Positions 48,847 through 57,233 of a stretch of DNA of 64,000 nucleotides are shown in pieces. Position 1 is the stretch's first letter; the number at the start of each line of letters is the position of its first letter. Both the position numbers and the translations under genes were made by a program. The stretch is from Nocardioides faecalis (GTDB lineage Bacteria > Actinomycetota > Actinomycetes > Propionibacteriales > Nocardioidaceae): positions 496,001 through 560,000 of the forward strand of contig NZ_CP074406.1 of the NCBI RefSeq assembly GCF_018388425.1. The letters are read 5' to 3'. The notes beneath the pieces were generated by a model. It saw only the letters and a list, made by a program, of their open reading frames with translations. It was not told where the DNA came from and ran no database searches.

Positions 48847-50439
48847 ATGAGTGAACCCGCGGTGCCCGCACGCCCCGCCGAGCCCGACTACCCCGACCAC
48901 ATCGACGGCGCCGTCCTCAAGGTCGCGCTGGTGGTGGTCCTCGGCGCGATCATGTCCATCCTCGACATCACCGTCGTCTCGGTGGCGCTGCCCACCTTCG
49001 CCGAGGAGTTCGACAGCTCCCTGGCGACGGTGGCGTGGACGATGACGGCGTACACGCTCGCGCTGGCCACCGTCATCCCCGCCACCGGCTGGGCGGCCGA
49101 CCGGTTCGGCACCAAGCGGATCTACCTGGTGGCGCTCGCGCTGTTCACCGCCGGGTCCGTGCTGTGCGCGCTGGCGGACTCGATCACGATGCTCATCGTC
49201 TTCCGGGTGCTCCAGGGCCTCGGCGGCGGCATGCTGATGCCGCTGGGCATGGCGATGATGACCCGGGCGGCCGGCCCGAAGCGGATGGGTCGGCTCATGG
49301 CGATCCTCGGCGTCCCGATGCTGCTCGGCCCGATCAGCGGCCCGATCCTCGGCGGCTGGCTGATCGACATCGCTTCCTGGCACTGGATCTTCCTGATCAA
49401 CCTGCCGCTCGGTGCGATCGCGATCGCCGCCTCGGCGAAGATCCTGCCCAAGGACGACCCGCACCCCTCCGAGCGCTTCGACCTCATCGGCATGCTGCTG
49501 CTCTCGCCCGGCCTCGCGCTGCTGCTCTTCGGAGTCTCCTCGATCGCCGAGTCCGGCGAGGGTGCCTCCTTCGGCCCGCGGGTCTGGGCCTCCGCCTCGG
49601 CCGGAGTGGTGCTGATCGTCGCGTTCGTGCTCTACAGCTTCAAGCCCAAGCACCCGCTGGTCGACCTGCGCCTGTTCCGCAACCGGCGGCTGACGCTGGC
49701 CACGATCACCATGTTCCTCTTCATGGTTGCGTTCATGGGCGCCGGCCTGCTGTTCCCCAGCTACTACCTGCAGGTGCGCGGCGAGTCCACGCTGACCGCG
49801 GGACTGCTCGTCGCGCCGCAGGGCCTCGGCGCGATGCTGATGATGCCGATCGCCGGCGTGCTCGCCGACAAGATCCCGATCGGGCGCACGGCGCCGTTCG
49901 GCCTCGTCGCGATGGCGCTGGGCCTGGTCGGCTTCATGCAGCTCGAGGCGGACACGTCGTACTGGGTGCTCAGCGCGGCGCTGTTCCTGATGGGCCTGGG
50001 CCAGGGCCTGACGATGATGCCGATCATGACCTCGGCGCTGAAGTCGCTCACCCACGCCGAGGCCGCGCGCGGCTCCACGCTGGTCAACATCATCCAGCAG
50101 GTCGGCGGCTCGGTCGGCACGGCTGTGCTCTCCGTCGTGCTCACCGCGCAGCTGGGCAAGTCCAAGGACGTCCCGCTGCCCGACGGCGAGACCGTGACCG
50201 AGGCGGAGCTGGCCATCGCCGCGACGATGCAGCCCGGCCTGGCCGAGACGCTGGGCCTGCCACGAGACCTGATCGACCGTGGGCTGGACGCGGCGGCCGG
50301 CGCCTTCGGCAACACCTTCGGCATCGCGGTGGTGCTGGTGCTGCTCACCCTGGTCCCGGTGGCGTTCCTGCCGCGCAAGCGGGAGGACGACGCCGCGTCG
50401 GACCCGGACGAGGACGTCATGCCGGTGCTGTTGCACTGA
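48847..50439 (+). CDS. DHA2-family MFS multidrug transporter (EmrB/QacA-like)
   Basis: The product has 530 residues with about fourteen membrane helices. Motif A is GWAADRFGTKR after helix 2; motif C-like GPILGGWL follows. LDITVVSVALP in helix 1 is the DHA2 hallmark. It starts at the ATG at 48847, 12 bases after AAGGAG. A -10-like GATAGT (48694-48699) would give a leader of about 140 bases. It is likely a proton-driven drug or metabolite exporter; the substrate is unknown. Confidence 0.9.
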   Translation: MSEPAVPARPAEPDYPDHIDGAVLKVALVVVLGAIMSILDITVVSVALPTFAEEFDSSLATVAWTMTAYTLALATVIPATGWAADRFGTKRIYLVALALFTAGSVLCALADSITMLIVFRVLQGLGGGMLMPLGMAMMTRAAGPKRMGRLMAILGVPMLLGPISGPILGGWLIDIASWHWIFLINLPLGAIAIAASAKILPKDDPHPSERFDLIGMLLLSPGLALLLFGVSSIAESGEGASFGPRVWASASAGVVLIVAFVLYSFKPKHPLVDLRLFRNRRLTLATITMFLFMVAFMGAGLLFPSYYLQVRGESTLTAGLLVAPQGLGAMLMMPIAGVLADKIPIGRTAPFGLVAMALGLVGFMQLEADTSYWVLSAALFLMGLGQGLTMMPIMTSALKSLTHAEAARGSTLVNIIQQVGGSVGTAVLSVVLTAQLGKSKDVPLPDGETVTEAELAIAATMQPGLAETLGLPRDLIDRGLDAAAGAFGNTFGIAVVLVLLTLVPVAFLPRKREDDAASDPDEDVMPVLLH

Positions 50440-50490
50440 GCTCGAGCCCCTGCACCCGGGAACCCTGCGCCCGGGCACCCGTACGACGAA

Positions 50491-50522
50491 CAGCGCCCCA
50501 CCGGTCCGCCGGTGGGGCGCTG
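50491..50522. terminator. Bidirectional hairpin between MFS and citrate synthase genes
   Basis: A perfect 14-bp stem (50491-50504 with 50509-50522) with the loop TCCG lies in the gap between convergent genes. There is no long T-run on either side. It probably ends both transcripts. Confidence 0.7.
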
Positions 50523-50548
50523 TCGTGTGCTGCGGGGGAGAGCGGCGG

Positions 50549-51652
50549 CTACTTCGCCCAGTCCGCGTTCCAGCCCTCGATGTCGCTGGCCGGCCGGGTC
50601 GCCGGACCGGTGTAGATCGCCGAGGGGCGGATCAGGCGGCCGGTGCGCTTCTGCTCCAGGATGTGCGCGGACCAGCCGCCGGTGCGGGCGCAGGTGAACA
50701 TCGAGGTGAACATGTTCGCCGGCACCTCGGCGAAGTCGAGCACGATCGCGGCCCAGAACTCGACGTTGGTCTCCAGCACCCGGTCGGGCCGGCGCTCGCG
50801 CAGCTCGGCGAGCGCAGCCTTCTCCAACGCCTCGGCGACCTCGTAGCGCGGCGCACCGAGCTCCTTGGCCGTGCGGCGCAGCACCCGGGCGCGGGGGTCC
50901 TCGGCGCGGTAGACGCGGTGGCCGAAGCCCATCAGCCGCTCGCCGGAGTCCAGCAGGTTCTTGACGTAGGCGCGGGCGTCGCCGGACTTCTCGACGTCCT
51001 CGATCATCCCGAGCACCCGCGACGGCGCTCCGCCGTGCAGCGGGCCGCTCATCGCGCCGATGGCGCCGGAGAAGGCCGCGGCGACGTCGGCGCCGGTGGA
51101 GGTGATCACCCGGGCGGTGAACGTGGAGGCGTTCATCCCGTGCTCGGCGGCCGAGGACCAGTAGGCGTCGATCGCGTGCGCGTGCTTGGGGTCGGCCTCG
51201 CCGCGCCAGCGGATGAGGAACTTCTCGGCCAGCGTGCGGCCCTCGTCGACCAGGCGCTGCGGCACCACCGGGTTGTGCAGGCCGCGGGCCGACTGCCCGG
51301 CGTAGGACAGCACCATGACGGCCACCCGGGCCAGGTCCTCGCGGGCCTGCTCGTCAGAGATGTCGTAGGTCTGGCCGAACCCGAAGGCCGGCGCCAGCAT
51401 CGCGATCGCGGCCTGCACGTCGACCCGGACGTCGCCGGTGTGCACGGGCAGGTTGAACGCCTCCGCCGGCGGCAGGCCGGGGGTGAAGGAGCCGTCGATC
51501 AACAGGCCCCAGACGTTCTCGAACGGCACCCGGCCGGCGAGGTCCTCGATGTCGACGCCGCGATAGCGCAGCGCTGAGCCCTCCTTGTCCGGCTCGGCGA
51601 TCTGCGTCTCGAAGGCGACGACGCCCTCCAGTCCGTGGTGTACCTCAGGCAT
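50549..51652 (-). CDS. Citrate synthase (actinobacterial CitA type)
   Basis: The product has 367 residues from an ATG 6 bases after GAAGGAG. It condenses acetyl-CoA with oxaloacetate; related enzymes use propionyl-CoA. The catalytic His residues are H206 (GPLHGG) and H245 (MGFGHRVY). Where most citrate synthases have Asp in NVDF, this protein has E298 in NVEFW. The C-terminus (TGGWSAHILEQKRTGRLIRP) is typical. It lies divergent from pdxH with an 85-base gap. It could be the second citrate synthase of the organism. Confidence 0.92.
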   Translation of the reverse strand: MPEVHHGLEGVVAFETQIAEPDKEGSALRYRGVDIEDLAGRVPFENVWGLLIDGSFTPGLPPAEAFNLPVHTGDVRVDVQAAIAMLAPAFGFGQTYDISDEQAREDLARVAVMVLSYAGQSARGLHNPVVPQRLVDEGRTLAEKFLIRWRGEADPKHAHAIDAYWSSAAEHGMNASTFTARVITSTGADVAAAFSGAIGAMSGPLHGGAPSRVLGMIEDVEKSGDARAYVKNLLDSGERLMGFGHRVYRAEDPRARVLRRTAKELGAPRYEVAEALEKAALAELRERRPDRVLETNVEFWAAIVLDFAEVPANMFTSMFTCARTGGWSAHILEQKRTGRLIRPSAIYTGPATRPASDIEGWNADWAK

Positions 51653-51724
51653 CGGCGACTCCTTCGTCGTTTCGTTCGTGCCACAGCGGCGGCACGAGAA
51701 CCACACGCATTGTGCCGCACGCGA

Positions 51725-51730
51725 TATTTT
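51725..51730 (+). promoter_or_regulatory. -10 box of a probable leaderless pdxH transcript
   Basis: TATTTT ends 7 bases before the ATG at 51738. This AT-rich box stands out in a region of over 65 percent GC. GACGGG between them is a poor ribosome site. Confidence 0.5.
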
Positions 51731-51737
51731 GACGGGC

Positions 51738-52439
51738 ATGTCCGGTGTCCACGAGCCCGTGCCCGACCTCGCCCGCGACCCGTTCGCTGTGCCCGACCTT
51801 GCCACCTTGCGCAAGGAGTACGGCGACGCCGGGCTGGACGAGGCGGACGTCGCCGCCGACCCGTGGGAGCAGTGGCAGCGCTGGTACGGCGACGCCGCCG
51901 CGGCCGGGCTGCACGAGCCGAACGCGATGATCGTGGCCACCGTCGACCCCGACGGCACGCCGTCGGTGCGCACCGTGCTGCTCAAGGGCGTGGCCACCGA
52001 GCGGCCCGACGACGGCTTCAGGTTCTTCACCAACACCGCCTCCCGCAAGGGACGTGCCCTGGCCGCCGAGCCGCAGTGCGCGCTGCTGTTCCCCTGGCAC
52101 CCGCTGGAGCGGCAGGTCCGGGTCGAGGGCACCGCGACGCCGCTGCCCACCGCTGAGGTGGAGGCGTACTTCGCCGTCCGCCCGCGCGGCTCGCAGCTCG
52201 GCGCCTGGGCCTCCCCGCAGTCGCGGCCGGTCGCCGGACGCGAGGAGCTGGAGCAGGCCTACGCCGAGGCCGAGGAGCGCTTCACGGGCACCGACGTGCC
52301 CGTGCCCCCGACGTGGGGCGGCTACCGGGTGCAGCCGACGTCGTTCGAGTTCTGGCAGGGCCGGCCCGGTCGGCTGCACGACCGGATCAGCTACACCCGG
52401 ACGTCGACCGGCTGGGAGATCACCAGGCTTGCGCCCTGA
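51738..52439 (+). CDS. pdxH: Pyridoxamine 5'-phosphate oxidase
   Basis: The product has 233 residues from the ATG at 51738 (MSGVHEPV). PdxH oxidises PNP or PMP to pyridoxal 5'-phosphate with FMN. Family patterns are PNAMIVATVDPDGTPSVRTVLLKG, FFTNTASRKGRAL and RPRGSQLGAWASPQS, with the C-terminal FWQGRPGRLHDRI, and length is normal. Its 3' end overlaps the convergent gene by 49 bases. Confidence 0.96.
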   Translation: MSGVHEPVPDLARDPFAVPDLATLRKEYGDAGLDEADVAADPWEQWQRWYGDAAAAGLHEPNAMIVATVDPDGTPSVRTVLLKGVATERPDDGFRFFTNTASRKGRALAAEPQCALLFPWHPLERQVRVEGTATPLPTAEVEAYFAVRPRGSQLGAWASPQSRPVAGREELEQAYAEAEERFTGTDVPVPPTWGGYRVQPTSFEFWQGRPGRLHDRISYTRTSTGWEITRLAP

Positions 52440-53086
52440 GGGAACCGTTGGGGCTTCGGTTCCGGCGGCTCCTCGCGCAGCGCGGCGTAGAGCACGCCGA
52501 GCAGCACCAGCGTCAGCAGGACCCCCACCAGGAGCAGGGTCTGGCGCCGGTCGTCGCCGGTGGCGGCCGTCGCCGGCTCGGCCGGCTCCTGAGGTTCGCC
52601 CGGCTCCTGAGGTTCGCCCGGCTCCTGAGGTTCGCCCGGCTGCTCAGGTTCGGCCGGCTCCTCAGGGTCGGCCGGGGCCGTCTCGGGCACCTCGGGGACG
52701 GGCCAGCTCGCCACCGGCACGGTGTCGAGGACGAGGAGCAGCGCCTGCGGCGTGGGCCGGCGCTCGGCGGAGCCGGCGATCGCCCGCATCAGCACCTCGG
52801 CAGCGAACGGAGGGAAGCCGGGCAGCACCTGTCCGGGCGGCGCGGGGGCGGGGCTGCCGGTCGGGCCGGGGTCGGTGCCGGTGAGTGCGTGGTAGGCGAG
52901 CCTGCCGAGCGTCTCCGCCTCGACGTCGCCGGCGGCGACCAGACGCCGCAGGGCCGCGAGGACCCGGTCGGCGGGCGCCGGCCCGGGCGCGGCCGCGTCG
53001 ATCAACGCTTGCACCGCGGCGCGCCCGTCGGCCTCCGAGCCCACGTCCGACCCCACGTCCGCCCCCACGTCCGACCCCGTGTCCAT
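52391..53086 (-). CDS. Membrane protein with repeat linker and kinase-like segment
   Basis: The product has 231 residues from the ATG at 53086, with AGGA 7 bases upstream. Residues 20-110 resemble the distal C-lobe of a bacterial protein kinase (LGRLAYHALTGTDP, then LMRAIAGSAERRPTPQALL), but there is no ATP-binding or catalytic loop. A Pro/Glu-rich linker with GEPQEP repeats (about 140-170) leads to one membrane helix near 180-200 and a short tail. The 3' end lies inside pdxH in the convergent direction. It may follow the GT1 gene on the same transcript (53-base gap). The function is unknown. Confidence 0.55.
   Translation of the reverse strand: MDTGSDVGADVGSDVGSEADGRAAVQALIDAAAPGPAPADRVLAALRRLVAAGDVEAETLGRLAYHALTGTDPGPTGSPAPAPPGQVLPGFPPFAAEVLMRAIAGSAERRPTPQALLLVLDTVPVASWPVPEVPETAPADPEEPAEPEQPGEPQEPGEPQEPGEPQEPAEPATAATGDDRRQTLLLVGVLLTLVLLGVLYAALREEPPEPKPQRFPQGASLVISQPVDVRV
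52583..52672 (-). repeat. 18-bp tandem repeat encoding GEPQEP
   Basis: Five adjacent 18-bp units lie at 52583-52672. The first three (52583, 52601 and 52619) are identical and the last two differ by a few bases. Because the unit is a multiple of three, copy-number change would lengthen or shorten the linker without a frameshift. Confidence 0.9.
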
Positions 53087-53139
53087 GGCGGCATCCTGGC
53101 CCGCGCCGTGGGTTCGTGGGGCGTTCTCAGGGCTGTGTC

Positions 53140-54426
53140 TCAGGGGCGTGTCGACGCCAGCCGGTGCCGCAGGAGCGCGGCGATGGTCTCGACGGCCGGG
53201 CGTGCCGCGACCTGTGCGGCCACCGCGCGCGCCGCGGCGGCGTACGACGGCTCGTCCAGCACCCGCCGCAGCAGCCCGGCGAGCTCGTCCGCTCGGCGCA
53301 GCCGGAGCGCGACGCCGGCGTCCACCAGCCGCACCGCGTGGTCGGCCTGGTCGTAGTCGACCGGCCACACCACCGCGGGCAGGCCGGCGGCGAGGGTGTG
53401 GCCGAGCACGCCGGAGCCGCCGTGGTGCACGACGGCGTCGAAGCGGGGCAGGTCGGCGGCGTAGTCCACGACGTCGTGCAGGAACAGGTTCTCCGGGGCG
53501 TCGGTGCGCGACGGGAGGGCTGCGTGCGGGTGCTGGCCGCCCAGGGTGACGTGCAGGTCGACGCCGGGCAGCGCGACCGCCGCGCGGCGAGCCGCGTCCA
53601 CCAGGTCCTGCTTGTGCCAGGGCAGGTGGGTGCCGGCAGTGAGCAGCACGTGGCGACGACCGGCGCGCAGCGTGAGTGGCGGGGTGCCCGTGGGCGGGGT
53701 GTAGAGCACCGGGCCGACGTGACGCACCGACGGCGGCAGCGTGCGGGGGTACTCGATCGCCTCCGGGGTCAGCGCCAGCACCAGCTCGGGGGAGTAGACC
53801 GCCTCCGTGCCGTCGGGCCGGTAGACCGCGCTGGCGCCCAGGTCGGCCAGCCGCACCCCGGCCACCCGCGGCGCCGCCCGCTTGAACCCCCGGACGGCGA
53901 CCCGTCCCGCCGCGTCGCGGGCCCGGCCCAACGTCGTACGGCCCGGGCGCCAGCCGCCGCAGTAGGCCGGCGGGCCGCTGCGGCCCTCGATCGCGCACGG
54001 CGAGGGGTGGCTGGTCCACCACGGCACGCCGACGGCCTGCGCGGCGGTGCCGACCGCGGGGAGGGTGAAGTCGGCGATCACCAGGTCCGGCGGCGCGGAG
54101 CCCCAGTCGGCCAGCAGCTCGGTGCGGAACCGCTGCTGCAGCGCCATCGCGGCCCGGAACTGGCGCAGCAGCAGCCGCGGGTTGCCGCCGATCCGGTACG
54201 GCGGGTTCACCACCGTCTCCAGCGTCTCGTCGGCACCGGCGAGCAACGCGGTCCCCGGCACGCCCGCGGCCGCGATCACCCCGGCCGCGCCGGGCGTGCT
54301 GACCACGCGCACCGCCAGGTCCGGCTCCGCGGCCAACCGGACCGCGATGCCCAGCACCGGGTGCAGATGACCTGCCATCGGCGGTGCGACGAGGTCGACC
54401 CGCACCGGCCGGGACTCGCCGCTCAT
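53140..54426 (-). CDS. GT1-family glycosyltransferase (UGT-like), last gene of the lipid operon
   Basis: The product has 428 residues from the ATG at 54426 (MSGESRPVRVDLV), in an ATGA overlap with the gene before it. The N-terminal GHLHPVLGIA matches the acceptor-domain motif, and FDAVVHHGGSGVLGHTLAAGLPAV with DYDQADHA is the donor-sugar motif. It differs clearly from the GT1 at 26.9 kb. It should glycosylate a lipophilic product of the operon; sugar and acceptor are unknown. Confidence 0.88.
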   Translation of the reverse strand: MSGESRPVRVDLVAPPMAGHLHPVLGIAVRLAAEPDLAVRVVSTPGAAGVIAAAGVPGTALLAGADETLETVVNPPYRIGGNPRLLLRQFRAAMALQQRFRTELLADWGSAPPDLVIADFTLPAVGTAAQAVGVPWWTSHPSPCAIEGRSGPPAYCGGWRPGRTTLGRARDAAGRVAVRGFKRAAPRVAGVRLADLGASAVYRPDGTEAVYSPELVLALTPEAIEYPRTLPPSVRHVGPVLYTPPTGTPPLTLRAGRRHVLLTAGTHLPWHKQDLVDAARRAAVALPGVDLHVTLGGQHPHAALPSRTDAPENLFLHDVVDYAADLPRFDAVVHHGGSGVLGHTLAAGLPAVVWPVDYDQADHAVRLVDAGVALRLRRADELAGLLRRVLDEPSYAAAARAVAAQVAARPAVETIAALLRHRLASTRP

Positions 54427-55058
54427 GCGTGGGCCTCCGGAGCCTGTCGCGGTCCTGGCGCCGGGGCCGGGCGCTGCAGCTCGCAGACCAGGTCCGCGCA
54501 CAGCGCGGCCAGGTCGGGGGAGGCCAGGTAGTCCAGGTGCCCGGCCTCGACCCACACGTCGCTGCGCCACCACCGGGCCAGCAGGTCGGAGCGCGAGCCG
54601 ACCCGGATCGTGCGGCACGCGGGCGGTGCGGTGGCGACGGCGCCGTAGGCCACCACCACGAGCCGGTCCAGCACGTCGCGCGGCAGGTCGAGCCGGCCGA
54701 GCAGGTCCAGCCCGATGCTGCCGGCCAGCACCAGCGTGCGGTCCGCGCGGCGCAGCACCTCCAGCACCCGGTCGCGGTGCCGCGGCGCCCAGCCCGGCCG
54801 TCGGATCCGCCAGGCCAGCACGGCGTGGTGCAGGCTGCCGCGCCACAGCGGCACCGGCCGGTACGGCGCGAGCTGCTCGTCGTAGGGGAAGTTGAGCCGG
54901 ACCTTCGCGGACTCCGGCAGCGGCAGCGCGTCGAGGAACGCATGCTGCACCGGTGAGAGCCCGCAGCTGCGCGGGTCGCTCTGGCCGGTCAGGTGCAGCA
55001 CCTGCAGCGCCGGCCCCGGCCCATGCTGCGCGGGCACGGGCTGCTCAGGCACGGGCAT
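54423..55058 (-). CDS. Alpha/beta-hydrolase-like protein
   Basis: The product has 211 residues from the ATG at 55058; a GTG 7 codons upstream (55079) is an alternative, and neither has a ribosome site. A nucleophile-elbow-like AGSIG (Ser at 114), an Asp at 158 (VGSRSDLL) and a His at 174 (VEAGHLDYL) follow in the order of a hydrolase triad. It is shorter than most enzymes of the fold. I do not recognise a named family. In this operon it could play a thioesterase- or OleB-like part (inference). It overlaps the genes on both sides. Confidence 0.6.
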   Translation of the reverse strand: MPVPEQPVPAQHGPGPALQVLHLTGQSDPRSCGLSPVQHAFLDALPLPESAKVRLNFPYDEQLAPYRPVPLWRGSLHHAVLAWRIRRPGWAPRHRDRVLEVLRRADRTLVLAGSIGLDLLGRLDLPRDVLDRLVVVAYGAVATAPPACRTIRVGSRSDLLARWWRSDVWVEAGHLDYLASPDLAALCADLVCELQRPAPAPGPRQAPEAHA

Positions 55059-56259
55059 CGGTGAAGTCGTCGTCGGCACGGACGCGGTAGGTGCGGGTGC
55101 GCCAGCGGATGGTCGGCTGGGCGGCGGCGTGCAGCAGATGCACCGGCTGCAGCAGCTCGGAGGCCAGCGAGGTGCCTGGCCGGTGCAGCACCCGGCCGTG
55201 GATGCGGCGCTGCAGCGTGCGTAGCAGCAGCGCCCGGCCGAGCAGCAGCACCAGCGCGGGGCCGGGCCGGCGGCGTCGTACGGACCCCAGCAGCACGCCC
55301 CACAGCAGCATCGGGTGCACGCCGTGCAGCAGGCCGATCGCGGCGACGGTGCGGGGCGGCTGGCGGCGCAGCAGCAGGTTCGCGAAGAGCATCCACCGGT
55401 GCATCAGCCGGGCGTAGGCGGTGGGCGAGGCGACGGTCGTGGTGATCCACTGCGGCGTGGCGGTCTGGCAGATGGTGCCGCCGTCCGCGAGCACCGCGCC
55501 GGCCACGGCGAGGTCGTCGGTCAGGTGACGCAGCAGCGGCGTGAAGCCGCCCATCGCGACCAGGTCGGTGGTCCGCATCGCCCAGGTCATCCCGTTGATC
55601 GTCACCGGCGCCATCGGCAGGTAGGTGAGGGCGGCGTTGTTGTCCACGAACTGCTCCACCAGCCGCGCCCACACGGTGCGCCCGGGCAGGTAGCCGGGCA
55701 GACCGGTGACCAGCCGGGCCCGCTCCAGGCCGTCGAGCAACGCGCCCAGGGCCGGGCGCGGCAGCCGGGTGTCGTCGTCGAGGACGCAGAACACCTCCGC
55801 CGGCCGGTCCTCGGGCCTGTCCGCGAGCCCGTCCTCGAGCCCGTCGCCGGGGGCTTCGGCCGCGAGGTGGTCGAGCGCCTGCTGCAGCTTGACCAGCTTG
55901 GGGTTGGTGCCCGGCGACGCCGGCGCACAGTGCAACACCTCCAGCCGGGTGCTGCCCTCCGGTGCGGCGGCCAGCTGGTCGGCGAGCCGCGCGACGACCC
56001 GCTGCGCCTCGGGGTCGTCGGTGTCCACCAGCCAGCAGAACCGGGCACCCTCGAGCGCGAGCAGGTTGTCGCGCAGCGCGTCCTCCAGACCGGGGTCGCC
56101 CGACAGGATCGGCTGCACCACGACCACCCGGGCGATCTCGGCCGGCGACACGTCCCGCGCGGGCGGCGCCTTCCGCGCGCTGCGCAGCGCCGAGAACGCC
56201 TTCGCGCCCTGCAGCCCGAGGTAGCCCGCCGCGGCCGCGGGCAGCAGCCGGCCGCTCAC
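55045..56259 (-). CDS. GT21-like glycosyltransferase (ceramide glucosyltransferase-like)
   Basis: The product has 404 residues from a GTG at 56259 in a GTGA overlap. It has an N-terminal hydrophobic stretch and a GT-A domain with LVDTDD (78-82), NPK (119-121), the metal-binding DDD at 161-163, and LTDDLA (247-251). RLMHRW (284-289) stands where Q/RxxRW is expected. Two or three membrane segments follow near 300-350. This pattern matches membrane-bound glycosyltransferases acting on ceramide-like or hopanoid lipids. The acceptor is unknown. Confidence 0.82.
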   Translation of the reverse strand: MSGRLLPAAAAGYLGLQGAKAFSALRSARKAPPARDVSPAEIARVVVVQPILSGDPGLEDALRDNLLALEGARFCWLVDTDDPEAQRVVARLADQLAAAPEGSTRLEVLHCAPASPGTNPKLVKLQQALDHLAAEAPGDGLEDGLADRPEDRPAEVFCVLDDDTRLPRPALGALLDGLERARLVTGLPGYLPGRTVWARLVEQFVDNNAALTYLPMAPVTINGMTWAMRTTDLVAMGGFTPLLRHLTDDLAVAGAVLADGGTICQTATPQWITTTVASPTAYARLMHRWMLFANLLLRRQPPRTVAAIGLLHGVHPMLLWGVLLGSVRRRRPGPALVLLLGRALLLRTLQRRIHGRVLHRPGTSLASELLQPVHLLHAAAQPTIRWRTRTYRVRADDDFTDARA

Positions 56260-57233
56260 GCCTGCACCCGCTGCCACGCCACGAACCGCTCCACGCCCTC
56301 GGCGATGCTCACCGGCGGCGGGCCGAGGTCGCGCAGCATCCGGTCCGGCACGAACGTCTTCGACGAGGTCAGCACCCCGACGCCGTACGGTGTGATCGGC
56401 GGCTCCCCGGGCAGGTGCAGCAGCCGCCACGTCCGCTCCAGCACGGTCGCGGCACGCAGGGCGGTGCGCACGGAGACCTCGCGGGTCGGGGCGTCGTACC
56501 CCAGCCGCTCGAGGACCTCCAGCAGCAGCCGCTCGATCTCGACCGGCTCGGCGTTGGTCAGGTGGTAGATCCCGCTCAGCTCCGGGCGGCAGGCCAGCGC
56601 CAACAGGTAGTGGGCCAGGGTGTCGATGTAGACCAGGTCGCCGACCGCCGGGGTGGCGCGGCCGGTCAGCCGCGGGATCCGGCCGGCGCGCGCGGCCGCG
56701 AGGATCCGCGGGAACAGCACGGTGTCCTCCGGTCCGAAGACCGCCCGCGGCCGGGCGATCACCAGCGAGCCGCGGTAGTCGGCGACGAGCCGCTCGGAGG
56801 CGGCCTTGGTGCGGGCGTAGTCGCTGACGAACGTCGGCCCGACCGGGGAGTCCTCGGTGAGGTCGAGCTGGTCGCCCTCGCGGTAGAGCACCGAGCTCGA
56901 CGACACGTGCACCAGCCGCGGCAGCCCGAGCTGCTCGCACCAGGCCAGCACGGTGGCGGTGGCGGTGACGTTGTCGCGCTCGAACGCCTTCGGGGTGGCG
57001 TACGGCGTGGCGCGGGCGGCGCAGTGCACGACCGCGTGGGGTCGCCACGGCAGCTCGGGCAGGTCGCTCAGCCGTGCGCGGCCGAGGTCCACCGCGGCGT
57101 ACTCGCCGGGACCGAACCGGGTCCGCTCCCGGGGCCGGCGGCCGATGCCGAAGACCTCGTGGCCCTCCGCGGCGGCCAGCGCGGCCAGCGCACCGCCGAC
57201 GAACCCGGACGCCCCGGTCACCAGGATCCTCAT
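56256..57233 (-). CDS. NAD(P)-dependent SDR/epimerase-family reductase
   Basis: The product has 325 residues from an ATG (MRILVTGASGFVGG). The dinucleotide motif TGASGFVG is at 6-13; VSSSS near 110-114 and Y139-x-x-x-K143 form the catalytic site. The arrangement resembles extended SDRs such as 3-beta-hydroxysteroid dehydrogenases and OleD, which reduce beta-keto groups on lipids. In this operon reduction of a keto-lipid is plausible. It overlaps both neighbours by 4 bases. Confidence 0.85.
   Translation of the reverse strand: MRILVTGASGFVGGALAALAAAEGHEVFGIGRRPRERTRFGPGEYAAVDLGRARLSDLPELPWRPHAVVHCAARATPYATPKAFERDNVTATATVLAWCEQLGLPRLVHVSSSSVLYREGDQLDLTEDSPVGPTFVSDYARTKAASERLVADYRGSLVIARPRAVFGPEDTVLFPRILAAARAGRIPRLTGRATPAVGDLVYIDTLAHYLLALACRPELSGIYHLTNAEPVEIERLLLEVLERLGYDAPTREVSVRTALRAATVLERTWRLLHLPGEPPITPYGVGVLTSSKTFVPDRMLRDLGPPPVSIAEGVERFVAWQRVQA

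Noticed and set aside
46270-50478. A 1402-codon open frame on the minus strand across four recognised genes
   Set aside because: It covers genes on both strands, has Arg/Gly/His/Asp-rich composition and no recognisable fold, so it is a GC-driven shadow.
53040-54943. Extension of the kinase-like membrane protein frame upstream to 54943
   Set aside because: It lies over the GT1 gene, and the sequence there is Arg/Gly/Ala-rich shadow; the real start is at 53086.
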